A DNA stretch of 64,000 nt from Peribacillus asahii (GTDB taxonomy: Bacteria; Bacillota; Bacilli; Bacillales; DSM-1321), in the NCBI RefSeq assembly GCF_004006295.1, contig NZ_CP026095.1, positions 661,001-725,000 of the forward strand, written 5' to 3'. The notes below the pieces were generated by a model. That model had not been told where the DNA came from. It ran no database searches and saw only the letters and a program-made list of their open reading frames with translations. Below are positions 34,195 through 41,887 of this stretch, one piece after another (the stretch's first letter is position 1; every line of letters begins with the position of its first letter). The position numbers and the translations under genes are program-made.

Positions 34195-34288
34195 CCTAAT
34201 TGAGCGGAAAAATTATCTGCAAAATAGTTCTTAGTAACGTGAAAATCCTAGCTTTTTCTAGTATAGTAATAATAGAGGGAGTGAGGGT

Positions 34289-34519
34289 ATGTATTTAACA
34301 GTGAAAGAAACAGCAGAGTATATATCATTATCAGAATCACATATTAAAAGCTTAATTTTACAAAATAAAATACGGGCTGTTCATGATGGTGAGCAGTATT
34401 TAATTTATAAAGACCAATTTAACACACATTTTGAACAATTGGAGACCTATAAAAAACAGGTTGCTGAGTATTTAAATGAACCTATTCCAGAAGATATTGA
34501 TGTGAAGGATGAAGATTAG
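34289..34519 (+). CDS. Excisionase-type helix-turn-helix protein
   Basis: 76 residues with an HTH_17/MerR-like domain: YLTVKETAEYISLSESHIKSLILQ (about 2-25) then a strand pair VHDGEQYLIYKDQF. The C-terminal 30 residues are acidic. Such single-domain proteins include phage excisionases, but no integrase or att site lies nearby, so a housekeeping chromosomal role is more likely. Its binding site is GAGGGAGTGAGGG just before the ATG. Confidence 0.7.
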   Translation: MYLTVKETAEYISLSESHIKSLILQNKIRAVHDGEQYLIYKDQFNTHFEQLETYKKQVAEYLNEPIPEDIDVKDED

Positions 34520-34732
34520 TATTTGTTGTAAAGAGGATATTTTTATACACTCTCAATATAGAGGATTTTTTCGATAATATTTGGACCATGATTTAGGCTC
34601 TAGAATGGTTATGAAGTGTGGCCACTAAAAGAAGAAGTAGAGATGATTTTTCTAAATATTGTATGAAGGCTATAAGTAGTACATTTGTCTTAATCTGTGT
34701 AAGATATATATAGTAGGAATGAATATGCCAAA

Positions 34733-35776
34733 ATGAAGTTAGGGGATAGGTTAGTGGTCAAAGAATATTTACAAAGTAAAGGTTTTTCAAGACTGATTGC
34801 ATTAGTCGTTGTTGTTATATTTTTAATTAGTATTGGAAGTATGCTTAATTTATTATTGTTTACTTTTATTTTTACATTTCTTATGGGCAGATTAGAGAGA
34901 TTTATAACGACTCAAGTAAATAAAGTCATTCGGATTAACTCTAAAGTAGTCATTGTATTTTTATATTCTATTGTACTGTCTTCTTTAGGCATTGTGTTAT
35001 ATAAATATTTACCGGTCATTACGATGCAATTAACGGAATTAGTGAAGCAAATTGTGTTTTTCTTCCAAAATCCACCTGATAGTCGCATCATTAAGTATAT
35101 TATTTCATACATGAATGATGTAGAAACACCGCTTGATTTTCAAACGCAAGTGAACTTTGTTTATTTATATATTGCAGACCTTGGGAAGTTAACTCTCCAA
35201 ATATTCCTTTCCATCTTATTGAGCCTGTTCTTCTTATTAGAAAAGGACAAAATTATTCGTTTTACCTCTAAATTTAAACGAGGAAAATTCAGTAGTTTCT
35301 TTTTAAATATAGAGCATTTTGGCAGAAAATTTGTGAATTCATTTGGGAAAGTAATCGAAGTTCAGTTTTTAATTGCGACAACAAATGCGGTCCTTTCTAT
35401 TACTTTTTTATGGATAATGGGTTTCCCCCAGTTAATAGGACTCGGTATTATGATTTTCTTTTTAGGATTAATTCCGGTAGCAGGTGTGATTATTTCACTT
35501 ATTCCACTTAGTATGATTGCCTATAGTATAGGCGGGATCTCAATGGTTATTGCTGTATTAATCATGATTGCTGTCATCCATGCTATAGAAAGTTATATTT
35601 TAAATCCGAAGTTTATGTCTGCTAAGACGAATTTGCCAACATTTTTTACCTTTATCGTACTTATCTTTTCCGAACACTTCCTTGGTATTTGGGGGTTAAT
35701 TATCGGGATTCCAATCTTTATCTTCCTATTAGATATGTTAGATATTCATGAGGATAATCATAAAGCAACTCGTTAA
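34733..35776 (+). CDS. ydbI: AI-2E family transporter (YdbI-like)
   Basis: A 347-residue membrane protein of the AI-2E/PerM family, about eight helices: two N-terminal, a central amphipathic region, then five C-terminal including GFPQLIGLGIMIFFLGLIPVAGVIISLIPL and FLGIWGLIIGIPIFIFLLDML. Members export a variety of solutes or act as Na+/H+ antiporters; the AI-2 role is proven only for a few. The ATG at 34733 has a poor binding site; GTG 34754 (GGGGATAGG upstream) is a good alternative start and would remove seven residues. The 213-base gap in front holds nothing recognised. Confidence 0.78.
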   Translation: MKLGDRLVVKEYLQSKGFSRLIALVVVVIFLISIGSMLNLLLFTFIFTFLMGRLERFITTQVNKVIRINSKVVIVFLYSIVLSSLGIVLYKYLPVITMQLTELVKQIVFFFQNPPDSRIIKYIISYMNDVETPLDFQTQVNFVYLYIADLGKLTLQIFLSILLSLFFLLEKDKIIRFTSKFKRGKFSSFFLNIEHFGRKFVNSFGKVIEVQFLIATTNAVLSITFLWIMGFPQLIGLGIMIFFLGLIPVAGVIISLIPLSMIAYSIGGISMVIAVLIMIAVIHAIESYILNPKFMSAKTNLPTFFTFIVLIFSEHFLGIWGLIIGIPIFIFLLDMLDIHEDNHKATR

Positions 35777-35782
35777 ATAGAA

Positions 35783-35818
35783 GCAGCAATCTCTAATTAA
35801 AGGGATTGCTGTTTTTAT
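35783..35818 (+). terminator. Terminator of the AI-2E gene
   Basis: CAGCAATC / GGATTGCTG stem and T5. Confidence 0.8.
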
Positions 35819-35840
35819 GTTCAGTTGGATAATATAGAAC

Positions 35841-35870
35841 GAACCCTCTTCTGAAATCAGAAGAGGGTTC
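35841..35870 (-). terminator. Hairpin ending the 35892 gene
   Basis: Perfect 13-bp stem GAACCCTCTTCTG / CAGAAGAGGGTTC, four-base loop. It lies between convergent genes; U-tail weak. Confidence 0.6.
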
Positions 35871-35891
35871 TGGGAACAAGTAAGGGGTAAT

Positions 35892-36263
35892 TTATTTAAT
35901 GTATGAAGCACCGAGAAGCGATTCAGGGCTTTGTCCAAGCACCAACATGCTTATTTTGGCATATCCAATTGTTTCATAGTCAGCGAAAGTTTTTTGTAAA
36001 ATATGGATATTTGGATCATCTTTTAATTTTTGTATTTCTTCTTTATATAGACTAATGACAGAGGGCATTACAAATTCAGGGGTAAATTCGCTTGCGTCCT
36101 CGTCCATAATCAAACAGCCCATATATTGATACTTAAATTGAAAAGCGCGTGTTAAGCCAACGACATGGAGTAATTTCTTAAATAACTCGGGGTAAGAATC
36201 TTTAATTTTCTCCAGTGCCTCTTCGGTTGTTTGCAACTCATCTACACTTGATAAAGTGACCAT
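35892..36263 (-). CDS. Conserved-looking small cytoplasmic protein, unknown
   Basis: 123 residues, soluble and mixed alpha/beta, with LHVVGLTRAFQFKYQYMGCLIM and MPSVISLYKEEIQKLKDDP. No motif of a known family is evident. AAAGGAG precedes the ATG. Single gene, with a 173-base gap to the LysR gene that faces the same way. Confidence 0.65.
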   Translation of the reverse strand: MVTLSSVDELQTTEEALEKIKDSYPELFKKLLHVVGLTRAFQFKYQYMGCLIMDEDASEFTPEFVMPSVISLYKEEIQKLKDDPNIHILQKTFADYETIGYAKISMLVLGQSPESLLGASYIK

Positions 36264-36436
36264 AATATCTCCTTTCGTACTATGAAAAAATAGGTTCCAA
36301 TTTCACAATGCTTATATTCATAAACAGTCTACTCCTGCTTCTATAGAAAGTAAAATGGTTATAATTCATTATAACTATAGCTTTTATCTATGATTGAGGT
36401 TTGATGAATAGTCCATTCATGGATTTGAAAGGAAGA

Positions 36437-37336
36437 TTAATCTGTATCTAGCTTTTGCTCGGTTAATACTTGTTTTGCAAAGCGCAGCCATTCTTTAGCT
36501 GCAAAGGATAGATGACGATTTTTACTCCAAATGACTCCCAGCTTCCACTTTATAGATGGGTTAATGACTTTTACAGAACAAACGTGACTTTGTAAGTGAC
36601 TGCATAGACTTTCGGGTAATAGTGTAATTCCTAGCTTGCAGGCTACCATCTCCTCAAGAAAGTCCCAACGTGAACTCTCTGACATAACACGAGGAGTAAA
36701 GCCAGCTATCTCACAGGAGGAGACGACAAGGTCACGCAGTATGAATTCTTTATTAAAAAGAATAAAGTCTTCTTGAGCCAGAGCTCCTAAATCAACTTCT
36801 TCAGTTTGAGCTAGTGGGTGTTCCGGATGGAGGATTAATCGAATATCTTCTTCTAAAAATGCAAAAGAGTGAAAAAGTTCAGTATTAGTAGGGAAAGCAA
36901 TTACACCGATATCAAGTAAATCATTTTCAACAGCCTCTTGTATTTTCTTCGAACCATCTTCTATTAATTGGAGTGTAATATTTGGATACTCCTCATGAAA
37001 GCGGCCGATAATTTTTGGGAAAAAGGAAGCATCGATAATTGGGGGTAATCCTAGTCGAATATGTCCTTTTTTCAAGCCCGACAGATATTCCATTTCTGTT
37101 TCTAAATTGCTAAATGCCTTATCAATTAATTTTGCTTGTTCGAGTACGACTCGTCCGGCATCGGTAAGTGTTAATTGTTTACGTGAGCGATCAAAAAGTT
37201 CCACGCCTAACTCGGTTTCGAGTTTTTTAATCATTTTACTAATCGTAGGCTGAGTAATGTATAAATGTTCGGCGGCTTTAGTAAAGCTATTGAAGTGTGT
37301 TACTTGAATAAAGTATTGTAAATGTTTGATGTCCAA
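36437..37336 (-). CDS. LysR-family transcriptional regulator
   Basis: 299 residues. Winged HTH at about 1-60 (FTKAAEHLYITQPTISKMIKKLETELGVELF split over helix 2-3), then a periplasmic-binding-like effector domain (about 88-295, HIRLGLPPIIDASFFP; DIGVIAFP; KLGITLLPESL). It resembles CidR (YwbI) of B. subtilis, which responds to acetate, but no cidAB homologues are nearby so the target is unknown. TTG 37336 is chosen as start (AGGTG with six-base spacing, giving MDIKHLQYF); the GTG at 37345 is within the binding site. Confidence 0.83.
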   Translation of the reverse strand: MDIKHLQYFIQVTHFNSFTKAAEHLYITQPTISKMIKKLETELGVELFDRSRKQLTLTDAGRVVLEQAKLIDKAFSNLETEMEYLSGLKKGHIRLGLPPIIDASFFPKIIGRFHEEYPNITLQLIEDGSKKIQEAVENDLLDIGVIAFPTNTELFHSFAFLEEDIRLILHPEHPLAQTEEVDLGALAQEDFILFNKEFILRDLVVSSCEIAGFTPRVMSESSRWDFLEEMVACKLGITLLPESLCSHLQSHVCSVKVINPSIKWKLGVIWSKNRHLSFAAKEWLRFAKQVLTEQKLDTD

Positions 37337-37625
37337 TGCCGTCACCTGCTTTTCTTTAGGTCAATCATTTCTTATTGTACACATATCGTCATAGGAATGT
37401 AAATTTTTGAGTTGTAGAAAAGAGGGGGACTTCTAAATTGGGGTCATGTCAGAAAATTAATTTGGATTTATATAGATATCTTTATGATTTACAAGAGGGG
37501 AAAGGTCTTTTATACTATGTTATATTTCCTAGATAATCTGGTGAATTTCTTTAAATACTGGAGGGAACAACCGATAAATACTATAAATGAGGTGCTAGTA
37601 TAGAGGGGAGAAGTGGGGGAATAGG

Positions 37626-37814
37626 GTGAATAAGTTATTTAAAATTAGTTGGCATGCTTTTTTTGACGAAAATACGTTTTTAGAAGGGCGTAGTATAGTA
37701 GAGGCAGAAACGGATTATGAAGCAGCTAATAAGTTAATTTTTGAGAAAGCACATGAGTATCGTTTAAGAAAAACATGGATTAGGATTGATTCTTTAGTTG
37801 AATTAATTAGTTAA
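37626..37814 (+). CDS. Small conserved-looking protein (62 residues), unknown
   Basis: Begins at GTG 37626 after GGGGAGAAGTGGGGG. The protein is a compact alpha/beta segment (FKISWHAFFDENTFLEGRSI...YRLRKTWIRIDSLVEL), not low-complexity. No family recognised. It has its own terminator. The preceding 289-base gap (37337-37625) has no other gene. Confidence 0.55.
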   Translation: MNKLFKISWHAFFDENTFLEGRSIVEAETDYEAANKLIFEKAHEYRLRKTWIRIDSLVELIS

Positions 37815-37823
37815 AGCTCAAAG

Positions 37824-37857
37824 CTTTCCAAGTAACGGAACTTGGGAAGTTTTTTGT
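37824..37857 (+). terminator. Terminator of the 62-residue gene
   Basis: CTTTCCAAGT / ACTTGGGAAG stem, six-base loop, T6. Confidence 0.8.
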
Positions 37858-37907
37858 TTTGCGCAAGTAACTTAAAAATTTATTTCCCATAAAGGTACTT
37901 TGAAAAA

Positions 37908-38077
37908 TTATCCACAAAAGAAATAAAGGGATACGAATGAATGGTAGAGTTTATCCACATTATCCACAAAGTTATCCATAATTTCCATAATTATGATGTT
38001 AATAAAACGGAGATTACAGTTCATTATTTATCTGTATTTTCAGAATATATCCACAATATTAACAGTTCTGTGGATAA
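37908..38077. other. DnaA-box cluster
   Basis: Four exact TTATCCACA boxes: 37908-37916, 37951-37959 and 37960-37968 on the plus strand, and 38069-38077 (TGTGGATAA) on the minus strand. Two near-matches: TTATCCATA at 37972-37980 and ATATCCACA at 38047-38055. Three boxes are nearly contiguous (37951-37980). The surrounding DNA is A/T-rich and contains no convincing gene; an open frame crossing it (37941-38171) has no binding site and is composed of the boxes themselves. It is distant from dnaA/dnaN, which are absent from the window. Confidence 0.85.
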
Positions 38078-38197
38078 ACCTGTGTGTAAAAGTGAAGAGC
38101 GCTATTCTTTAATATTTCCCAGATTTTGTCCTTTAACACACTTTAACGAAGGCAAAAACGTAATGATCTGAGGAGCATGATTGTTCAGCTAAACGGA

Positions 38198-38243
38198 GAG
38201 GCTGGCCCGAAAGCCATTTTTCGTGACTTTTGGGTCGGCCTCA
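38198..38243 (-). terminator. Hairpin after yfhD
   Basis: GAGGCTGGCCCGAAAG pairs with CTTTTGGGTCGGCCTC (some G-U). It lies just past the yfhD stop; no strong U-tail. Confidence 0.55.
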
Positions 38244-38274
38244 TATTGATTCTATGCAAGGCTTGAGTTATATA

Positions 38275-38457
38275 TTAGTTATCTCTTTTAGCGCGTTGAT
38301 CAGCTACATTTGCTCGTGCTTGTGCCTCTAAATCATCTGCATCTGCTAATTCTGCTGAGTATTCCACATCAATTCCATCACTTTGTAAATTTTTTTCGAA
38401 TTGTGATAGTCCTTGGTTGTTTTTATTCCGTTTAATAGGTTTATGGTTTTGTCCCAT
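38275..38457 (-). CDS. yfhD: YfhD-family small protein
   Basis: 60 residues, hydrophilic, with the conserved DGIDVEYSAELADADDLEAQARANVADQRAK segment spread over its C-terminal two-thirds. It matches the YfhD family found next to yfhE in Bacillus; function unknown. AGGAGGT precedes the ATG. The yfhE gene is 31 bases upstream in the same direction, so they are a pair. Confidence 0.83.
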   Translation of the reverse strand: MGQNHKPIKRNKNNQGLSQFEKNLQSDGIDVEYSAELADADDLEAQARANVADQRAKRDN

Positions 38458-38487
38458 TGAAGTACCTCCTATCAGGATGATTAGATG

Positions 38488-38613
38488 TTAACGACGAGCT
38501 CTCTTATCAGTGAATCCGCCTGCACGATCTGCGCTTTTAAATTCACGTGAGTATAGTACGGCTTGTGTACTAGTTAAATTTGTTCTTAACTTTTCATGTT
38601 TTTTATTGGCCAT
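38488..38613 (-). CDS. yfhE: YfhE-family small protein
   Basis: 41 residues, basic: MANKKHEKLRTNLTSTQAVL, then YSREFKSADRAGGFTDKRARR. The TSTQ-VLYSREFK...DRAGG-TDKR pattern is that of YfhE. TAGGAG lies before the ATG. Its place between yfhD and yfhF confirms the identity. Too short for many gene finders. Confidence 0.82.
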   Translation of the reverse strand: MANKKHEKLRTNLTSTQAVLYSREFKSADRAGGFTDKRARR

Positions 38614-38696
38614 TTAATCATCTCCTATTTTGGTAATATTTCTATTTTTTCCTTAAATGGACTAAACATACATTAGGAATTTTTTTCTTTTGACTT

Positions 38697-38808
38697 TATC
38701 CCATACTTAACGGGCAGTAAGAACCCCACCTCAACCTTATGAGGAACCAAAGAAGGTAGGTGGGGGATGAAGGAAAACCCCCACTGATGGAAGTTTCACT
38801 TTATTATG
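38697..38808 (-). repeat. Dispersed repeat copy B (full-length form)
   Basis: Read on the minus strand: AATAAAGTGAAACTTCCATC, AGTGGGGGTTTTCC, a stem-forming middle (CCCCCACCTACC ... GGTTGAGGTGGGG), then TTACTGCCCGTTAAGTATGGG. The TAA stop of yfhF lies at its left end. Copies A and C share the two ends but lack the middle. Confidence 0.75.
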
Positions 38809-39709
38809 TTAAAAGGTCAGTTAAGGCTTGTTTTAAAGTTAGGTAAGAAAATGAAAAATGATGATGCAATAATTTAGTTGGTTGTACACGTTGTCCTTCT
38901 AAAACAAGCATGCTCATTTCACCTAAAGCCAGTTTAAGGGCGAATGACGGTACAGGAAGCCAATGCGGACGATGGGTGATAGAACTAATCATTTGCCCGA
39001 ATGGTTTCATTTGTGTTGGTTCTGGAGAGGTAAAATTGACGGGACCAGAGATTTTAGGGTGATTGATGCAAAAAAGAATTCCACGAATGACATCTTGGAT
39101 ATGAATCCATGAGAGCCATTGAGTTCCGCGTCCCATTGTGCCGCCGGCCATTAGCTTGTACGGTAATACCATCATTGGCAGTGCTCCACCTTGTTGATCG
39201 AGAATTAAACCGAACCGAGCTAGGACAACTCGATTGCTGTATGCCTTAGAGTGAAGTGCTTCGTGTTCCCACAACTTCACCGTTTGTGCTAAAAAGTCTT
39301 CCCCAATAGATTCTGTTGTTTCAGAGAAGGTTAATTGATCTGACACTCCATATACACCAATTGCACTCGCGTTAATAACAACAGAAGGTTTATGTGTACA
39401 GGCAGCCAGAATCCGATTCATTTCTTTTGTGGCGATCAGGCGGCTTTCTGTAATTTTCTGCTTGCGCTGGGTTGTCCAACGTCCGCTGTTTAAAGATTCG
39501 CCAGCTAAATTAATAAATACATCCAGATTGTTCAATGCATTTTCGGGGCGGGCTCCCTCATAAAGCCAGCCAATATAGTGAACCTGACTTTGATTGTGAT
39601 ATTTTTCAGGATGCCTAGTGAGGATAAACACAGTGTGATGTGCTTGTATTAATTCATCCACGAGGGCAGTTCCAACAAAGCCTGTTCCACCTGCAATGGC
39701 AATATTCAT
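38804..39709 (-). CDS. yfhF: YfhF, NAD(P)-dependent epimerase-like SDR
   Basis: A 301-residue extended short-chain dehydrogenase of the TIGR01777 group (SulA/YfcH relatives). Nucleotide-binding motif IAGGTGFVGTALVDEL (about 4-19). VFINLAGESLNSGRWT follows, then the active-site Tyr region SAIGVYG; RFGLILDQQGGALPMM is another family hallmark. Function unknown; it may act on the cell envelope or division. The start at 39709 was chosen because AAGGAAG lies 8 bases before; GTG 39718 is within that leader. Confidence 0.85.
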   Translation of the reverse strand: MNIAIAGGTGFVGTALVDELIQAHHTVFILTRHPEKYHNQSQVHYIGWLYEGARPENALNNLDVFINLAGESLNSGRWTTQRKQKITESRLIATKEMNRILAACTHKPSVVINASAIGVYGVSDQLTFSETTESIGEDFLAQTVKLWEHEALHSKAYSNRVVLARFGLILDQQGGALPMMVLPYKLMAGGTMGRGTQWLSWIHIQDVIRGILFCINHPKISGPVNFTSPEPTQMKPFGQMISSITHRPHWLPVPSFALKLALGEMSMLVLEGQRVQPTKLLHHHFSFSYLTLKQALTDLLT

Positions 39710-39819
39710 GGAAAACACTTCCTTTTAAGAGGATTTGAGCTAACCTTATCATGGAATGGCAGCCTTTTGAAAGAGAAAGCGACGATTGAATGTGGTAAAG
39801 TAAAAAGGAGGTGTGTATG

Positions 39820-40617
39820 ATGCCAACAATTACGAAAATAACCACTCAAACAAAGCGAACGGATCGCTATAATATCTTTATAGATGAAAAGTATTCGTTT
39901 AGTGTTGATGAGGATGTTCTGTTAAAGTTTCAATTAAAAAAAGGAAAAGAAATTGATGCGTTATTATTAAGTCAAATTCAATTTCATGATAATATTCAAA
40001 AATCGTTTACAGATGCTTTAGGATATTTATCGTACCGCATGCGCTCTGAAGCGGAGATTCGTTTATATTTAAAGCAGAAAGGAATTGAAGAGCCAATTAT
40101 TCATGAAACGATTCATAGGCTCTATCAATATAATTATTTAGATGATTTAGACTTTGCTAAAGCTTATGTACGAACACATGTGAATGGCGGTAATAAAGGA
40201 CCGGTTGTGCTTCAGCGCGAGTTAAAGGAAAAGGGGATTAGTGATCCATTGATTCAACAAGCGCTTCTGGAATATCCCTTTGATGTGCAAATTGACCATG
40301 CTAAACATTTAGCTAATAAATCAATCAAAAAGGAAAAAGCTATTTCAGAACGGGCTTTGCAACAAAAGCTTGAGCATATGTTAAGCCGCAAAGGGTTTTC
40401 GCGCGATGTGATTGTCATTGCCCTAGAAGGCGTAACGATTGAAAAAGATGAGCAAGAAGAGTGGGATTCTTTATGCTATCAGGCGGAAAAAATCATTCGT
40501 CGCTACCGCGCTTATGAAGGTTTTTTATTTCAACAAAAAGTTAAGCAAGCATTATTCCGCAAAGGGTTTTCACTTGAATTAATTGAGCGTTATTTAAACG
40601 AATTAGAAGGCGAGTAA
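39820..40617 (+). CDS. recX: RecX, regulator of RecA
   Basis: A 265-residue RecX (YfhG), which binds RecA filaments and modulates strand exchange. It carries the three-helix repeats of the family: LGYLSYRMRSEAEIRLYLKQKG, YLDDLDFAKAYVRTHV, and two further copies in the C-terminal half (LSRKGFSRDVIVIALEG; LFRKGFSLELIERYLNE). At about 265 residues it is of the longer Bacillus form (E. coli 166). AAAGGAGG sits 8 bases before the ATG at 39820; ATG 39817 and GTG 39811 are alternatives. yfhH follows after 69 bases. Confidence 0.92.
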   Translation: MPTITKITTQTKRTDRYNIFIDEKYSFSVDEDVLLKFQLKKGKEIDALLLSQIQFHDNIQKSFTDALGYLSYRMRSEAEIRLYLKQKGIEEPIIHETIHRLYQYNYLDDLDFAKAYVRTHVNGGNKGPVVLQRELKEKGISDPLIQQALLEYPFDVQIDHAKHLANKSIKKEKAISERALQQKLEHMLSRKGFSRDVIVIALEGVTIEKDEQEEWDSLCYQAEKIIRRYRAYEGFLFQQKVKQALFRKGFSLELIERYLNELEGE

Positions 40618-40686
40618 AAATAGCCAAACGTTCATTTTTTCGTTAATATGGAATGGAACGAATTCAATAATTAAGGGGTCATATAG

Positions 40687-40998
40687 ATGAATGATGTAAG
40701 ATACAGCTTGATGTCACCATATGAATTGCAGCAAGAAATTGCAACATTGACTGAAAAGGCTCGAAAAGCAGAGCAGTTAGGCATGGAAAATGAGTATGCC
40801 GTATTAGAAAGAAAAGCAACTATGGCGAAAGCCTATTTATTAAATCCAGATGATTTTAAACCGGGGGAAATTTATCAAATTGAAGGAGACCCTGGTGTTT
40901 ATTTTAAAATTGATTATATGAACGGTGTTTTTGCATGGGGATATCGCCTAGGTGGCCATGGGAAAGAAGAGGCTTTGCCCATTTCGATGTTGAAATAA
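40687..40998 (+). CDS. yfhH: YfhH family protein (DUF1811)
   Basis: 103 residues: helical hairpin with YSLMSPYELQQEIATLTEKARK, then a small beta-domain (FKPGEIYQIEGDPGVYFKIDYMNGVFAWGYRLG broken across strands). It matches YfhH, DUF1811. Co-oriented with recX. Function not known. Hairpin terminator follows at once. Confidence 0.87.
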   Translation: MNDVRYSLMSPYELQQEIATLTEKARKAEQLGMENEYAVLERKATMAKAYLLNPDDFKPGEIYQIEGDPGVYFKIDYMNGVFAWGYRLGGHGKEEALPISMLK

Positions 40999-41002
40999 AG
41001 GA

Positions 41003-41033
41003 AAGGCTGACTCAAGCGTAAAGGAGTCAGCCT
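41003..41033 (+). terminator. Terminator between yfhH and the YpzG-like gene
   Basis: GGCTGACTC / GAGTCAGCC stem; lies between convergent genes. Confidence 0.7.
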
Positions 41034-41040
41034 ATATTGA

Positions 41041-41178
41041 TTAAGATTGTTTTCTTGTCATTGCTTGGAGAATAACGTTTTTTTGAGTTTCTTTTGTCTC
41101 GCCGTTAATTTGTCTCCATGTATGTTTAGGGCTTTGATGTGGATTTTGAAATTTTCCTAAAAATCGCTTGTTTGCCAT
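41041..41178 (-). CDS. YpzG-like small basic protein
   Basis: 45 residues: MANKRFLGKFQNPHQSPKHT and onward to WRQINGETKETQKNVIL. The pattern F..P..SPKH....INGET..T.....L resembles YpzG, a small sporulation-associated family; assignment is by eye. GGGGAGTG is upstream. It sits 22 bases after sspK, so they may be co-transcribed in the forespore. Confidence 0.55.
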   Translation of the reverse strand: MANKRFLGKFQNPHQSPKHTWRQINGETKETQKNVILQAMTRKQS

Positions 41179-41199
41179 GCTGTTCATCACTCCCCATAT

Positions 41200-41355
41200 T
41201 TAAGTATTTCGCTTGTTAGATGCTCTCATACGTTCCTGCGGATGAGTGTTGATGGATCCATCAGCACGTTTGGAAGAAAACTCAGGTTTAGCCCGAGGTT
41301 CGCCTTGGAATTTATCGCTGTTTTGATTTGGAAAACCGTTTTCTTTATTTCGCAA
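41200..41355 (-). CDS. sspK: Small acid-soluble spore protein K
   Basis: 51 residues, TTG start: (M)[19 protein letters not shown], then [20 protein letters not shown], then [11 protein letters not shown]. The KFxGEPRAK...[16 protein letters not shown] pattern is SspK, a minor SASP made in the forespore. The frame has no ATG; TTG at 41353-41355 has GGAGGG six bases upstream, and the preceding in-frame codon is a stop. The same locus position (between yfhH and yfhJ) as in B. subtilis confirms it. Confidence 0.88.
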   Translation of the reverse strand: MRNKENGFPNQNSDKFQGEPRAKPEFSSKRADGSINTHPQERMRASNKRNT

Positions 41356-41466
41356 TCATGTTCCCTCCAGATCGTTAAAAGTGAAAAACGCGTTTCCGCG
41401 TACTACTAGTATGAGTCATGATTCGTGGAGAAATGTCGCAAAAATATTGGTAACGAGGTGATATTA

Positions 41467-41733
41467 ATGAATGATTACCATGAAAGGCTAACGAAGAAGC
41501 TGTTAGAAAAAAATATGCAAATGTCTTATGAACAAGCGTTAACGTGGGTTGAATTATTATGGGAAGATTTTGAATCCACCTATGCTAAGGCAGGGCATGA
41601 ATATGCTGGAAAAGAGATGACGTTTCGAGTGGTAAATACTTGGATTGATCAGTATGGTGAAAAGTTTCATGAGTTTGTTGCTCAAAACCCTAAATATCAA
41701 CATTTGTTACGAAATTCGGATCAACTTCATTAA
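41467..41733 (+). CDS. yfhJ: YfhJ (WVELL domain protein)
   Basis: 88 residues, helical. It contains the motif QALTWVELLWEDFESTYAKAG that names the WVELL family. Function unknown. The start at 41467 follows AACGAGGTG; earlier ATG at 41425 has no binding site. Single gene with a strong terminator. Confidence 0.87.
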   Translation: MNDYHERLTKKLLEKNMQMSYEQALTWVELLWEDFESTYAKAGHEYAGKEMTFRVVNTWIDQYGEKFHEFVAQNPKYQHLLRNSDQLH

Positions 41734-41775
41734 AAAGCTGAAGGCACGGAATTACTGGTGCCTTCAGCTTTTTTG
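41733..41775 (+). terminator. Terminator of yfhJ
   Basis: AAAAGCTGAAGGCAC / GTGCCTTCAGCTTTTTT, 15-bp stem and T-run. Confidence 0.9.
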
Positions 41776-41887
41776 AATCATTTTTGATAAACTATATTGT
41801 TCATCAAAAATGGCTCAAAAATCAACAGCATTCTATAACATAGTCTACTGGTTAAATGAAATGAACTTCAAATGCCCGATTAACCTG

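Noticed and set aside
34289..34519. Prophage excisionase marking an integrated element
   Set aside because: No integrase, att repeats, tRNA or phage genes within several kb.
37908..38077. Plasmid or chromosomal replication origin
   Set aside because: No rep, dnaA or dnaN gene, no iterons other than DnaA boxes, and conserved chromosomal synteny on the right side; a titration or regulatory cluster is more likely.
37941..38171. 76-codon open frame across the DnaA-box cluster
   Set aside because: No ribosome binding site, composition is explained by the repeated TTATCCACA boxes (Ile/His-rich), and no family resemblance.
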